From NCBI RefSeq assembly GCF_022829635.1, contig NZ_JAKSYO010000183.1:1-64000 (forward strand): a stretch of DNA of 64,000 bases. Direction: 5' to 3'. Below, in pieces: positions 56,454 to 64,000 of this stretch (position 1 is the first letter of the stretch; every line of letters begins with the position of its first letter). A model generated the notes under the pieces. The model was not told where the DNA came from. It saw only the letters and a list, made by a program, of their open reading frames with translations, and searched no databases. The position numbers and the translations under genes are program-made. The DNA comes from Methylobacterium sp. E-066 (lineage in GTDB: Bacteria > Pseudomonadota > Alphaproteobacteria > Rhizobiales > Beijerinckiaceae).

Positions 56454-58553
56454 ATGATCCGCCTGCAGAATATTTCGATCCGAACGATGATGGGCCTGGT
56501 ATTCTTCGTCTTGGGCCTGATCATCTTCATCTATGCATCGAATGCGCTCATCGGTGCACGACAGCAGGCGGTTCAATCGGAGGCCGGCATCTCCCTGGTG
56601 CGGGCGAGCCGGGCGCTGCTCCAGACCCTGTACGCGACGCGGCTGGAGCGCGGCGCCACCCTGCAGTTCCTCGCCGCCGACCAGCCTATGGATGCGGAGA
56701 CGCTGTCCTCGCTCTACGCGGAACGGCAGCGGGCGGTGGCCGGCATCGCCGAGGCGACGGCTCTGGTGGGCGATCTGGACTTAGCCGCCGTCAAGGCGAC
56801 GCTCGGCCCGCTTCAGGCGGCACGCGAGCGCGTCGAACGGCTCCGGCCCCGGGTCGATGCGGCCCTGAAGGTGTCCAAGGCCCAGCGGGACGGGTCGGTC
56901 ACCCCGGAGGCGCAGGCAGCGTTCCTTGCCATGCTCGACACCCTGACGGCGACGACGGATGCGGTCGATGCCGCGATCCCACGCTCCGACACGATCCTGG
57001 AGCGCGACCTCGCCCTCAAGCGGGCGGCCTGGGCCACCCGCATGTCGGTCGGTGCCGTCGCCCTGCGGATCCAGACCTCCCTGTCGGCCGGCACGCCCTG
57101 GTCTCCGGCCGAGACGGTGGCCGCCGCCGAGGAGCGCGGCCGTCTCGACGCCACCTGGAAGGCGGCGATGGATAATACGAACGACCTCTCGGACAAGGTT
57201 CGCGCGGCGTTCGAGAAGGCGCGGGCCAACAATTTCGAGGGCGCGCCGCTGGCCCGGCGCTTGGCTGTCTCGACCGCGCTGGCCCAGCACGAGCCGCCGA
57301 AGATCACGCTCCAGGAAGCGCGCAAGCTCGACACGCCGGAACAGGCCACCATCGTCGATCTCGCCTATGCCGCCCTCGACGAGATGATCGCCCGCGCCGA
57401 AAACCTGGCCCAGGAGGCGCGCAGCGGCCTGATCCGCAACGTCGCGGCTCTCCTGGGTTCCACGCTGCTCGTCGTGCTCGGCCTCTACGCCCTGGTCCGC
57501 TACGTGCTCCGGCCGATCCGGACCATGACCGGCACCATGCAGGCTCTGGCGGACGGCGACGCATCGGTGGCGGTCCCCCTGCGCGACTGGGGCAACGAGA
57601 TCGGCGCGATGGCGCGGACGGTTCAGGTGTTCAAGGACAACCTGATCCGCACCCGCGCCCTGGAAGCGGAGACCGCGCAGGCGCGCGCGGCCGCCGAGGC
57701 GCAGCGCAAGGCCGGCATGCGCCAGATGGCCGAAAGCTTCGAGACCGCGATCGGCGGCATCATCGGCATGGTCTCGGCCTCGGCCACCGAGTTGCAGGCC
57801 ACCGCCCAGACCATGACCGCCACCGCCACGCAGACGGCGAGCCAGTCCACCACCGTGGCCGCTGCCGCCGAGCAGGCCGCCAGCAACGTCAACACGGTCG
57901 CGGCCGCCGCCGAAGAACTCGGCTCGTCGGTCCAGGAGATCGGCCGGCAGGTCGACGGCTCGGCCAAGCTCGCCCTCGGCGCGGCCGCCGAGGCCGGGCA
58001 GACTGCGAGTCTGGTGCAGGAGCTGAGCAGCGCCGTCGGCCGGATCGGCGACGTGGTCGGGCTGATTTCCTCCATCGCCGGCCAGACCAACCTGCTGGCC
58101 CTGAACGCGACCATCGAGGCGGCCCGGGCCGGCGATGCCGGCCGCGGTTTCGCCGTCGTCGCCTCCGAGGTGAAGGCGCTCGCCGAACAGACCGCCAAGG
58201 CGACGGAGGAGATTTCCGGCCAGATCGCCCGGATCCAGGCCTCCACCGGCGGCGCGGTGACGGCGATCGGCTCGATCACCGCCCGCATCCAGGAGATCAG
58301 CGGCGTCGCCACGACCATCGCGGCGGCGGTCGAGGAGCAGGGCGCGGCGACGCAAGAGATCGTCCGCAATGTCGGGCAGGCGGCAGCCGGCACCGGCGAG
58401 GTCACCGGCAACATCGCCGGCGTCGCCAATGCCGCCGACGAGACCGGCAAGGCGGCGAGCCAGGTCCTGAGCGCGGCGACGGAACTGTCCCGCCAGTCGG
58501 AGACCCTCACCGCCGAGGTGGCGCGGTTCCTCGACACGGTGCGGGCGGCCTGA
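56454..58553 (+). CDS. methyl-accepting chemotaxis protein
   Basis: The 699-residue protein starts with a membrane helix ('MMGLVFFVLGLIIFIYASNA'), followed by a long helical sensing domain (about residues 36-320). A second helix ('NVAALLGSTLLVVLGLYALV'), a HAMP region and the signalling core come next, with 'LISSIAGQTNLLALNATIEA' and 'GRGFAVVASEVKALAEQT'. It relays an unknown signal to CheA/CheW. A related receptor lies at 61208-62884 on the other strand. Confidence 0.94.
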   Translation: MIRLQNISIRTMMGLVFFVLGLIIFIYASNALIGARQQAVQSEAGISLVRASRALLQTLYATRLERGATLQFLAADQPMDAETLSSLYAERQRAVAGIAEATALVGDLDLAAVKATLGPLQAARERVERLRPRVDAALKVSKAQRDGSVTPEAQAAFLAMLDTLTATTDAVDAAIPRSDTILERDLALKRAAWATRMSVGAVALRIQTSLSAGTPWSPAETVAAAEERGRLDATWKAAMDNTNDLSDKVRAAFEKARANNFEGAPLARRLAVSTALAQHEPPKITLQEARKLDTPEQATIVDLAYAALDEMIARAENLAQEARSGLIRNVAALLGSTLLVVLGLYALVRYVLRPIRTMTGTMQALADGDASVAVPLRDWGNEIGAMARTVQVFKDNLIRTRALEAETAQARAAAEAQRKAGMRQMAESFETAIGGIIGMVSASATELQATAQTMTATATQTASQSTTVAAAAEQAASNVNTVAAAAEELGSSVQEIGRQVDGSAKLALGAAAEAGQTASLVQELSSAVGRIGDVVGLISSIAGQTNLLALNATIEAARAGDAGRGFAVVASEVKALAEQTAKATEEISGQIARIQASTGGAVTAIGSITARIQEISGVATTIAAAVEEQGAATQEIVRNVGQAAAGTGEVTGNIAGVANAADETGKAASQVLSAATELSRQSETLTAEVARFLDTVRAA

Positions 58554-58649
58554 GCCGTCGATCGCCCGCCTCCCTGGCCTGGACGGACCCAAGTCGATAG
58601 AAGGCCCCCCGACGGCCGGCGCGGACGGCGCCGGCTCCAGGGAGAAACC

Positions 58650-59066
58650 ATGCCTCGCCTGTCCCTCATTGCCGGAGCCGCGTTGATCGCCATGACAGCA
58701 GCCGCGAATGCCGAGATCGTCACCCTGCCCTCGGGCCTGAAGTATCAGGACGAGGTCGTGGGCACCGGGCCGGAGCCGAAGGCCGGCCAGCAGGTCACCG
58801 TGCAGTACACGGGCTGGCTCGATGAGGGCGGCAAGAAGGGCAAGAAGTTCGATTCCTCGCGGGATCGCAACCAGCCCTTCAGCTTCCCGCTCGGCGCCGG
58901 CCAGGTGATCCAGGGCTGGGATCTCGGCGTCGCCACGATGAAGACCGGGGGCAAGCGCACCCTGATCATCCCGCCGGAGCTCGGTTACGGCGCCCGCGGC
59001 GCCGGCGGCGTGATCCCGCCGAACGCCACGCTGATCTTCGACGTCGAACTCCTCGGCGCGAAGTAA
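58650..59066 (+). CDS. FKBP-type peptidyl-prolyl isomerase, exported
   Basis: The 138-residue protein has a signal peptide ('MPRLSLIAGAALIAMTAAAN') and a complete FKBP domain: 'VTVQYTGWLDEGGKKG', 'KFDSSRDRNQPFSFPLGAGQ', 'VIQGWDLGVATMKTGGKRTL' and 'IPPELGYG'. It speeds proline isomerisation in the periplasm. It is 36 bases upstream of jetA but seems a separate function. Confidence 0.93.
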   Translation: MPRLSLIAGAALIAMTAAANAEIVTLPSGLKYQDEVVGTGPEPKAGQQVTVQYTGWLDEGGKKGKKFDSSRDRNQPFSFPLGAGQVIQGWDLGVATMKTGGKRTLIIPPELGYGARGAGGVIPPNATLIFDVELLGAK

Positions 59067-59102
59067 GGTTTTCGGCTGCGCGACAGCGAAAGTCCCAAAA
59101 GA

Positions 59103-60473
59103 ATGCTGTTCGCGCAGCTGCCCGACGAGCTGTTCAAGCCCCTGGCCTCCCCGAGCCGGGGCTTCAACGCGGCCCTGCTGCTGCACCTGCACCGGCGCGT
59201 CCTCGGGGCCGAGCCGGTGCGCAAGGCCGAATTGCTGGCCGAGATCGGCGATTTCGCCGCCGGCTGGAGCGATCCGGAGATTTTGGGCGACGAGCCGATC
59301 TCCGCCGATCCGGCCGAGCGCCGCAACGCGCTCTACCGCCGCCTCCTCGAGACCGGCTGGCTGATCGAGCGCCGCGAGCGCTACGTGCCGGTGGTCGAGT
59401 TCGACCCGGAGGCGCGTCTCCTCCTCGAAGAGCTGTCGCGCCTGGAGCGCGGTGAGACCCGCTCCTATGGCGGCGCGGTGCTGGAGGTGCTGGGCGGCCT
59501 GGAGAGCGCCGTGTCCGATCCGGGCAGCCGGTCCGAGGCGCTGTCCAACGCCGCCCGAGCGTCCGCCGCCTTCCTGGCGCATGTGCGTGGCCTCGCTGCC
59601 GGCATGCGCAAGGTCGAGGAGCGGATCCTGCGCGAGCCCGACCGGGCCAAGACCTTCCGGCTGTTCTTCGAGGATTTTGTCGAGCGCCACCTGATCAGCG
59701 ACTACCGGACGCTGCACACCCGCTTCAACCCGTTCCGGTTCCGCGCCAGCGTGGTCCGGGAGGCCGGCCGGGCCCTGCGCGACGCCCTCACGGTGCGGGC
59801 CCTGGCCGAGGGCCTGATCCGCGAGGGCCGAAGCCCCGATCTCGACACCGCCCAGCGGGCGGTCCGGGCGGATCTCGCCCAGATCCTCTCGGTGTTCGAG
59901 GGGCTCGACAACCATCTCGACGCGGTCGACGCCGTCGTGGCGCGCCTGGAGCGGCGGATCGGCGCCGCGCTCCACGCCATGGACCGGCCGGACCCGACCG
60001 GGATCGAGCGCACGGCCGCGATGCTGCGGGCCGTCGGCGCCGCCGAGGTGGCGCCCGACGTGCCGCCGGTGGTGTCGCTGCTGCGGCCGCCGATCGGACA
60101 GGCCCACCTGCAGACGCCCCGCGCCCGCCGCAGCGCCATCGATGTCGAGCCGCTGCCGGATGTCGATGACGACCCCGCGGTCGATGCCTTCGCGGCCGCC
60201 AAAGCCGAGTTCCGCCGACGGACAACCGTGACGCCGGAGACCATGACCGCCTTCGTCGAAGCGCGGCTCGGTAAGGCCGTGTCGCTGCGCGGCTCGCAGA
60301 TCAGGATCGAGGGGGTGGACGACTTCGTGGTGTTCCAGCGCCTGCGCGAGATCGACGTGCTGTTCGATGCGCGGCTGCGCGACCGCTACGCCGTGGTCCG
60401 GCTGCCCGAGCGGCTCGCCAATGGCTGGCTGGACTGCCCGGATTTTTTGCTGGAGCGTCGCGTCGGTGCTTGA
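59103..60473 (+). CDS. jetA: Wadjet anti-plasmid system protein JetA
   Basis: The 456-residue protein starts 'MLFAQLPDELFKPLASPSRG' and has 'RRNALYRRLLETGWLIERRE', a pattern of the JetA (DUF5716) family. It is helical throughout and ends with acidic linkers. JetA is the kleisin-like subunit of the Wadjet SMC complex, which finds and cuts small circular DNA. It is followed by jetB (8-base overlap), and a jetC ATPase lies further on. The assignment rests on my recognition of the family and on the jetB/jetC context. Confidence 0.83.
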   Translation: MLFAQLPDELFKPLASPSRGFNAALLLHLHRRVLGAEPVRKAELLAEIGDFAAGWSDPEILGDEPISADPAERRNALYRRLLETGWLIERRERYVPVVEFDPEARLLLEELSRLERGETRSYGGAVLEVLGGLESAVSDPGSRSEALSNAARASAAFLAHVRGLAAGMRKVEERILREPDRAKTFRLFFEDFVERHLISDYRTLHTRFNPFRFRASVVREAGRALRDALTVRALAEGLIREGRSPDLDTAQRAVRADLAQILSVFEGLDNHLDAVDAVVARLERRIGAALHAMDRPDPTGIERTAAMLRAVGAAEVAPDVPPVVSLLRPPIGQAHLQTPRARRSAIDVEPLPDVDDDPAVDAFAAAKAEFRRRTTVTPETMTAFVEARLGKAVSLRGSQIRIEGVDDFVVFQRLREIDVLFDARLRDRYAVVRLPERLANGWLDCPDFLLERRVGA

Positions 60474-61092
60474 GGGATTTCGCGCGATCATCGACGGCGA
60501 CGAGCCGCCGCCGCCCGGCGCCCGCGCGCCCGACGCCGAGGAGCTGTGCCGCGCCCTCCAGGTGATGCTCAAGGGGCAGGTGATCTACGCCGACACGCCC
60601 GGCATCGGCCGCTCCTACGAGCTCGCCCGGCACTACGCGCCGTTCTTCACCGACTATTTCGCCTGCCTCGGCTATGCGCTCACGGTCTCGCATCGCGACC
60701 AGATGGTGTCGCTGAGCCCGGCCGCGGACGCGCCTCGGCACGACATCGCCTCCGAGCGCCTGCGCAAGGACGAGACCCTGGTGCTGCTGGCGCTCCGGCT
60801 GCTCTACGAGGAAGGCCTGCGCGACAACCGCGCCGGCACGGACGGGATCGTCGAGTGCACCACCGACGAGATCGTGGAAAAGATCCGCGCGGTGGCGCGC
60901 AACGATCCGCCCGAGGAGGGCCGCCTCGCCGACATCCTGCGCCTCTACGCCCGCCGCGGCGGCCTCCGGATGGGCGAGCGCGACCGGGTCGAGCGGGTGA
61001 CGCCGCTGTCGCTGCTGCCGGGCTTGGCGGTGCTGGCCTCCGACGCCTGGCTGGAGCGCCTGCGGGCGTGGTCGGAAGCCGGGGAACTCTGA
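60466..61092 (+). CDS. jetB: Wadjet anti-plasmid system protein JetB (DUF4194 family)
   Basis: From GTG 60466 the product is 208 residues. It contains 'QVIYADTPGIGRSYELARHY', 'YFACLGYALTVSHRDQMVSL' and 'LRKDETLVLLALRLLYEEGL', the DUF4194/JetB winged-helix pattern. JetB is the KITE-type partner of the SMC complex. It overlaps jetA by 8 bases. Instead of jetC, the next gene is a chemoreceptor on the opposite strand, with jetC beyond it. Confidence 0.83.
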   Translation: MLEGFRAIIDGDEPPPPGARAPDAEELCRALQVMLKGQVIYADTPGIGRSYELARHYAPFFTDYFACLGYALTVSHRDQMVSLSPAADAPRHDIASERLRKDETLVLLALRLLYEEGLRDNRAGTDGIVECTTDEIVEKIRAVARNDPPEEGRLADILRLYARRGGLRMGERDRVERVTPLSLLPGLAVLASDAWLERLRAWSEAGEL

Positions 61093-61105
61093 AACCAGCC
61101 CTTTC

Positions 61106-61197
61106 CGTCATTGCGAGCGCAGCGAAGCAACCCAGAAAAGCGCCACCCTCGGGGACCGCGCGCCGCCTTGGGTTGCTTCGCTGCGCTCGCAATGACG
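61106..61197. repeat. dispersed hairpin repeat, family C (copy 2)
   Basis: It begins CGTCATTGCGAGCGCAGCG and ends CGCTCGCAATGACG, mirroring the copy at 32546-32637. It lies between the convergent ends of jetB and the chemoreceptor gene and may also serve as a terminator. Confidence 0.8.
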
Positions 61198-61207
61198 GCG
61201 CGGCACC

Positions 61208-62884
61208 TCAAGCCGCCCGCACCGTCGCCAGAAAGTGCTCCACCTCCTCGCCGAGCTGCGCCGCTTGCCGCGCCATCTCGGAGGCCGAATCCAGCACCTG
61301 GCCTGCCGCGTTCCCGGTAGCCTCGGCGGCGCCGGCCACGCCGGTGACGTTGGCGGTCACCGCCTCGGTGCCGGTGGCGGCCTGGGTGACGTTGCGGACG
61401 ATCTCCTGGGTCGCGGCGCCCTGCTCTTCCACCGCGGCGGCGATCGCGGTCGCCATGCCGCTGATCTCGCGGATGCGGGACGCGATGCCGTCGATCGCGC
61501 GCACCGCCTCGCCGGTGGAGCCCTGGATCTGGGCGATCTGCGCTGAAATCTCGGCGGTCGCCCGGGCGGTCTGGGCGGCCAGCGCCTTGACCTCGGTGGC
61601 GACCACCGCGAAGCCGCGCCCCGCCTCCCCGGCCCGCGCCGCCTCGATGGTGGCGTTCAGCGCCAGCAGGTTGGTCTGGTCGGCGATCGACGCGATCAGG
61701 GAGACGACCTCGCCGACCCGGTTCGCTCCGGCGCTCAGCGCCTGGACCAGCTGCACGGTCGCGGCCGCCTCGCGGACGGCGGTCTGGGCCAGATCCGCCG
61801 AGGATCCGACCTGCCGCCCGATCTCGTCCACGGTCGAACCCAGCTCCTCGGCTGCCACCGCCACGGTGGTCACGTTGGTGGAGGCCTGCTCGGCTGCCGC
61901 GGCCGCACTGGTCGACTGGCCGGCTGTCTGCGTCGCCGTCGCGCTCAGGCTTTCAGCCGTTACTTGCAACCGGGTCGCCGCCGCAGTGACCGAGCCGACG
62001 ATGCCGCCGACGGCGCCCTCGAACCGGTCGGCGAGCGTCCGCGTCGCCGCCCGGCGCTGGGTCTCGGCTTCGGCGCGAGCCCGGATAGCCTCGGCCTCGA
62101 GGGCGCGGGTATGCAGCAGGTTCTGCTTGAACACCGCCACGGTGGCCGACATGGCGCCAATCTCGTCCCGCCTGGCCGCATAGGGGATCTCTGCCTGCGT
62201 GTCGCCGTCGGCGAGGCGGCGCATGGCCTGGGTCATGACGGTGATCGGCCGCGACACGCCCACGAAGCTGTACAGAGTCGCGCCCAGCGCGAGCAGCAGC
62301 GTGACGCCGAGCATGATCACGGTCGAGCGGACCGCCTCCGCCTGGCTCTGACGCGCGCTCCGTCCGGCCTCGTCGCCGGCCTTGATGTTCATCTCGGCGA
62401 GCGCGTGCGCGGCCCCGGCGGCGGCGACGTAATGGCCGTTCATGCTGCCGCGGAAATACGCCATTGCCGGTTCGCGCTGGTCGAGGGTGAAGCCGCGCAG
62501 GCGCTCCCAGTCGTAGTGCTGCACCTTGAGCTTGGCGAGCAGGTCGTCGAACCGCGCCTTCTCGTCGGGCGAGGCGATCAGCGCCCGGTAGGCTTCGACC
62601 TTGGCGTTCCGCTCCCGGATCAGCCCGTCGACCTCCTTCACGGTGAGCTGCCGCTCGGTCTCGGCCGTCGCGGTGACGAAGCGGACCTGGGCGAGCCGCG
62701 TCCGGATCACCAGAGCCTCGATGGCCTGCGCCTCGTTCATCGAGAGGACCGCGTGGTCGAGCAGCGCTTCGAGCTGCCGGTCGAGGGCGACCATCTTATG
62801 GATCGCGAATCCCCCCTGAAGCGCTGCGGCCAGGAGGAGCAAAGCGAATAGGCCGCTCAATTTGAGCTTCAGGCTGGCGCGCAT
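61208..62884 (-). CDS. methyl-accepting chemotaxis protein between jetB and jetC
   Basis: From ATG 62884 the product is 558 residues. It has a membrane helix at the start ('LSGLFALLLLAAALQGGFAI'), a four-helix-type sensing region (about residues 31-190) and a second helix ('STVIMLGVTLLLALGATLYS'). A HAMP region and the signalling core follow, with 'LIASIADQTNLLALNATIEA'. The C-terminal end resembles the receptor at 56454-58553. Its opposite orientation between jetB and jetC breaks the defence operon. Confidence 0.94.
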   Translation of the reverse strand: MRASLKLKLSGLFALLLLAAALQGGFAIHKMVALDRQLEALLDHAVLSMNEAQAIEALVIRTRLAQVRFVTATAETERQLTVKEVDGLIRERNAKVEAYRALIASPDEKARFDDLLAKLKVQHYDWERLRGFTLDQREPAMAYFRGSMNGHYVAAAGAAHALAEMNIKAGDEAGRSARQSQAEAVRSTVIMLGVTLLLALGATLYSFVGVSRPITVMTQAMRRLADGDTQAEIPYAARRDEIGAMSATVAVFKQNLLHTRALEAEAIRARAEAETQRRAATRTLADRFEGAVGGIVGSVTAAATRLQVTAESLSATATQTAGQSTSAAAAAEQASTNVTTVAVAAEELGSTVDEIGRQVGSSADLAQTAVREAAATVQLVQALSAGANRVGEVVSLIASIADQTNLLALNATIEAARAGEAGRGFAVVATEVKALAAQTARATAEISAQIAQIQGSTGEAVRAIDGIASRIREISGMATAIAAAVEEQGAATQEIVRNVTQAATGTEAVTANVTGVAGAAEATGNAAGQVLDSASEMARQAAQLGEEVEHFLATVRAA

Positions 62885-63057
62885 GGTTTTTATCAATCCC
62901 CCCGGGCGGGGACGATACAGGTGCGAAATTGTCTGACAAGTCGTGAATCTTGGTCGCGGTGACAACGCAGCGCTGCGAAGGCCGAAGCTTGCATGCGCGG
63001 CCGAACCCGGCCAACTGGGCCGCGCGTTTTCCTGCAGCGGCCCGGCCTTCCGACATC

Positions 63058-64000
63058 GTGTACGTCCTCACCGATATCGCCATCTCGAACTGGTACCTGA
63101 TCCGGCGGGAGCAGATCCGCCTGCGGGGCGCTGCCGCCCTGGTCGGGCCGACGGGGGCCGGCAAGTCCACGATCTTCGACGGGGTCGGCACGGTGCTGGC
63201 CGGCAACAATGCCAGCCGGCTGGCGCTGAACGCCTCGGCCTCCGGGCGCAGCGCCCGCACGGTGCGCGACTATTGCCTCGGCTGGATCAGCGACCCGGCC
63301 GAGGGCGGCCGGCCGACGCGGGAATCCTGCGAGACCGTGCTGGCCCTGGTGTTCGAGAACCCGGCCTCCGGCCGCACCGTCACGGTCGGGCTGGCGCTCG
63401 CCGCCCGGGCCGTGGAGCCGCGCGAGACCGTGCTGTCGCGCTTCATCGCGGTCGGGCACCGGTTCGAGATCGCCGATTACGCCCGCACCGCCCCGGGGGG
63501 CAGCTTCACGGCGCCGTGGAGCGAGATCGCCGCGGATCTGCGCGCCCGGGCGGCGAGCTTCACCGAGTACCGCACCTCCGGCGAGCGCTTCACCGCGGAC
63601 ATCCTGGCGACCCTGCGGGAGGGCGCGCCCTCCCCCGAGCCCCGGCACTTCCTGCGCAGCTTCGCCAACGCGGTGGCGTTCAAGCCGATCTTCGACACCA
63701 GCGCCTTCGTGCGCGCCTTCGTGCTCGATCCGGAACCGCTGGATGTGGAGCGGGTGCGGCTCTCCATCGCCAATTGGCGCCGGCTGCTGGAGACGATCGG
63801 CGAGCTGGAGAGCCGGCTCACCCGCCTGCGCCGCCTGCGCGACCGCTACGACGCCTGGAGCGAGGCGGTGCTGGCCGCCGCCAACCACGAATTCCGCGCC
63901 GCCTGCGCCGAGCTGCGCCGCCGCAGCCTCGACCTCACCGCGGTCCGGCTGCGCCTCAATGAGGGTGCCGACATCCTGCGGATCGCCCGGGAGCGGGTCG
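63058..64000 (+). CDS. jetC: Wadjet SMC-like ATPase JetC (partial, runs off window)
   Basis: From GTG 63058 the frame stays open for 314 codons to the window end. It starts 'VYVLTDIAISNWYLIRREQI' and has the Walker A 'GPTGAGKST' (residues 30-38) of SMC/JetC proteins. A helical region starts near residue 230 ('LETIGELESRLTRLRRLRDR'), probably the beginning of the coiled coil. JetC is the motor of Wadjet. It is separated from jetAB by an antisense chemoreceptor and needs its own promoter in 62885-63057. Confidence 0.82.
   Translation, partial: MYVLTDIAISNWYLIRREQIRLRGAAALVGPTGAGKSTIFDGVGTVLAGNNASRLALNASASGRSARTVRDYCLGWISDPAEGGRPTRESCETVLALVFENPASGRTVTVGLALAARAVEPRETVLSRFIAVGHRFEIADYARTAPGGSFTAPWSEIAADLRARAASFTEYRTSGERFTADILATLREGAPSPEPRHFLRSFANAVAFKPIFDTSAFVRAFVLDPEPLDVERVRLSIANWRRLLETIGELESRLTRLRRLRDRYDAWSEAVLAAANHEFRAACAELRRRSLDLTAVRLRLNEGADILRIARERV

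Noticed and set aside
54584..56530. Open frame of 648 codons opposite the OprB porin
   Set aside because: It is antisense to a complete porin gene with a signal peptide and has no domain of its own.
56781..60572. Open frame of 1263 codons on the minus strand across the chemoreceptor, FKBP and jetA genes
   Set aside because: It is antisense to three well-supported genes. Long open antisense frames are expected in high-GC DNA with strong third-position bias, and the sequence is low-complexity Arg/Gly/Asp-rich without motifs.

Overview
The window is 64 kb of high-GC bacterial chromosome. Gene content fits an alphaproteobacterium of the order Hyphomicrobiales, and most likely Methylobacterium/Methylorubrum or a close relative. 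This is inferred from the two divergent flagellar clusters with a DUF6468 gene and a MotE-like gene beside fliL/fliM, a CnoX-LON-Trm112 gene string, a PQQ-dependent dehydrogenase, and several families of dispersed hairpin repeats. No rRNA, tRNA, insertion sequence or CRISPR array was seen.

Layout. 0-3 kb: repeat-rich start, then Trm112, LON-domain and thioredoxin/CnoX genes and an exported protein. 3.2-6.6 kb: an island clearly richer in A+T than its surroundings, with a probably frameshifted glycosyltransferase, a sugar-nucleotide epimerase and a sugar C-methyltransferase, read as acquired surface-sugar genes. 6.6-13.5 kb: glutathionyl-hydroquinone reductase, an AlgX-like SGNH protein, a spore-photoproduct-lyase-like radical SAM protein followed by a 2H phosphoesterase and a PAP2 phosphatase, a PilZ protein and a Tat-exported Gfo/Idh/MocA oxidoreductase. 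13.5-14.3 kb: a HEPN gene overlapping a small partner gene. 14.4-21.4 kb: flagellar block, flgF-flgG-flgA-flgH leftward and fliL-fliM-DUF6468-motE-like rightward. 21.4-30 kb: exporter/Lrp pair, acyltransferase, and a leftward run of dual ABC ATPase, deoB, DUF1192 and a leucine-rich-repeat protein kinase, then a class III CoA transferase.

30-35.3 kb: a TetR regulator with two palindromic operators facing a GST-tautomerase pair, a repeat-filled gap, and a three-gene periplasmic amine oxidation module (Tat-exported flavin amine oxidase, cytochrome c, exported RidA). 35.7-47 kb: lytic transglycosylase, hydrolase, MDR oxidoreductase, O-antigen ligase, thioesterase, PQQ dehydrogenase, a second and truncated HEPN-like pair, ankyrin protein, and an ECF41-type sigma factor with a flavoprotein partner and a candidate self-regulated promoter. 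47.5-56 kb: uvrB, VOC protein, membrane protein plus winged-helix regulator, uppS, coaBC and an OprB porin. 56.4-64 kb: two chemoreceptors, an FKBP isomerase and a Wadjet-type plasmid/condensin defence locus (jetA, jetB and the start of jetC). jetB and jetC are separated by a chemoreceptor gene on the opposite strand, an unusual arrangement. jetC runs off the window end, so jetD is not visible.

The most notable signals are the split Wadjet locus, the amine dehydrogenase-cytochrome c-RidA module, the ECF41 sigma/flavoprotein operon with its matching promoter, the intact and broken HEPN pairs (the intact one carrying a perfect 16-bp hairpin inside its partner gene), and a FliM whose N-terminal extension has Trp-centred repeats at an exact 20-residue spacing.
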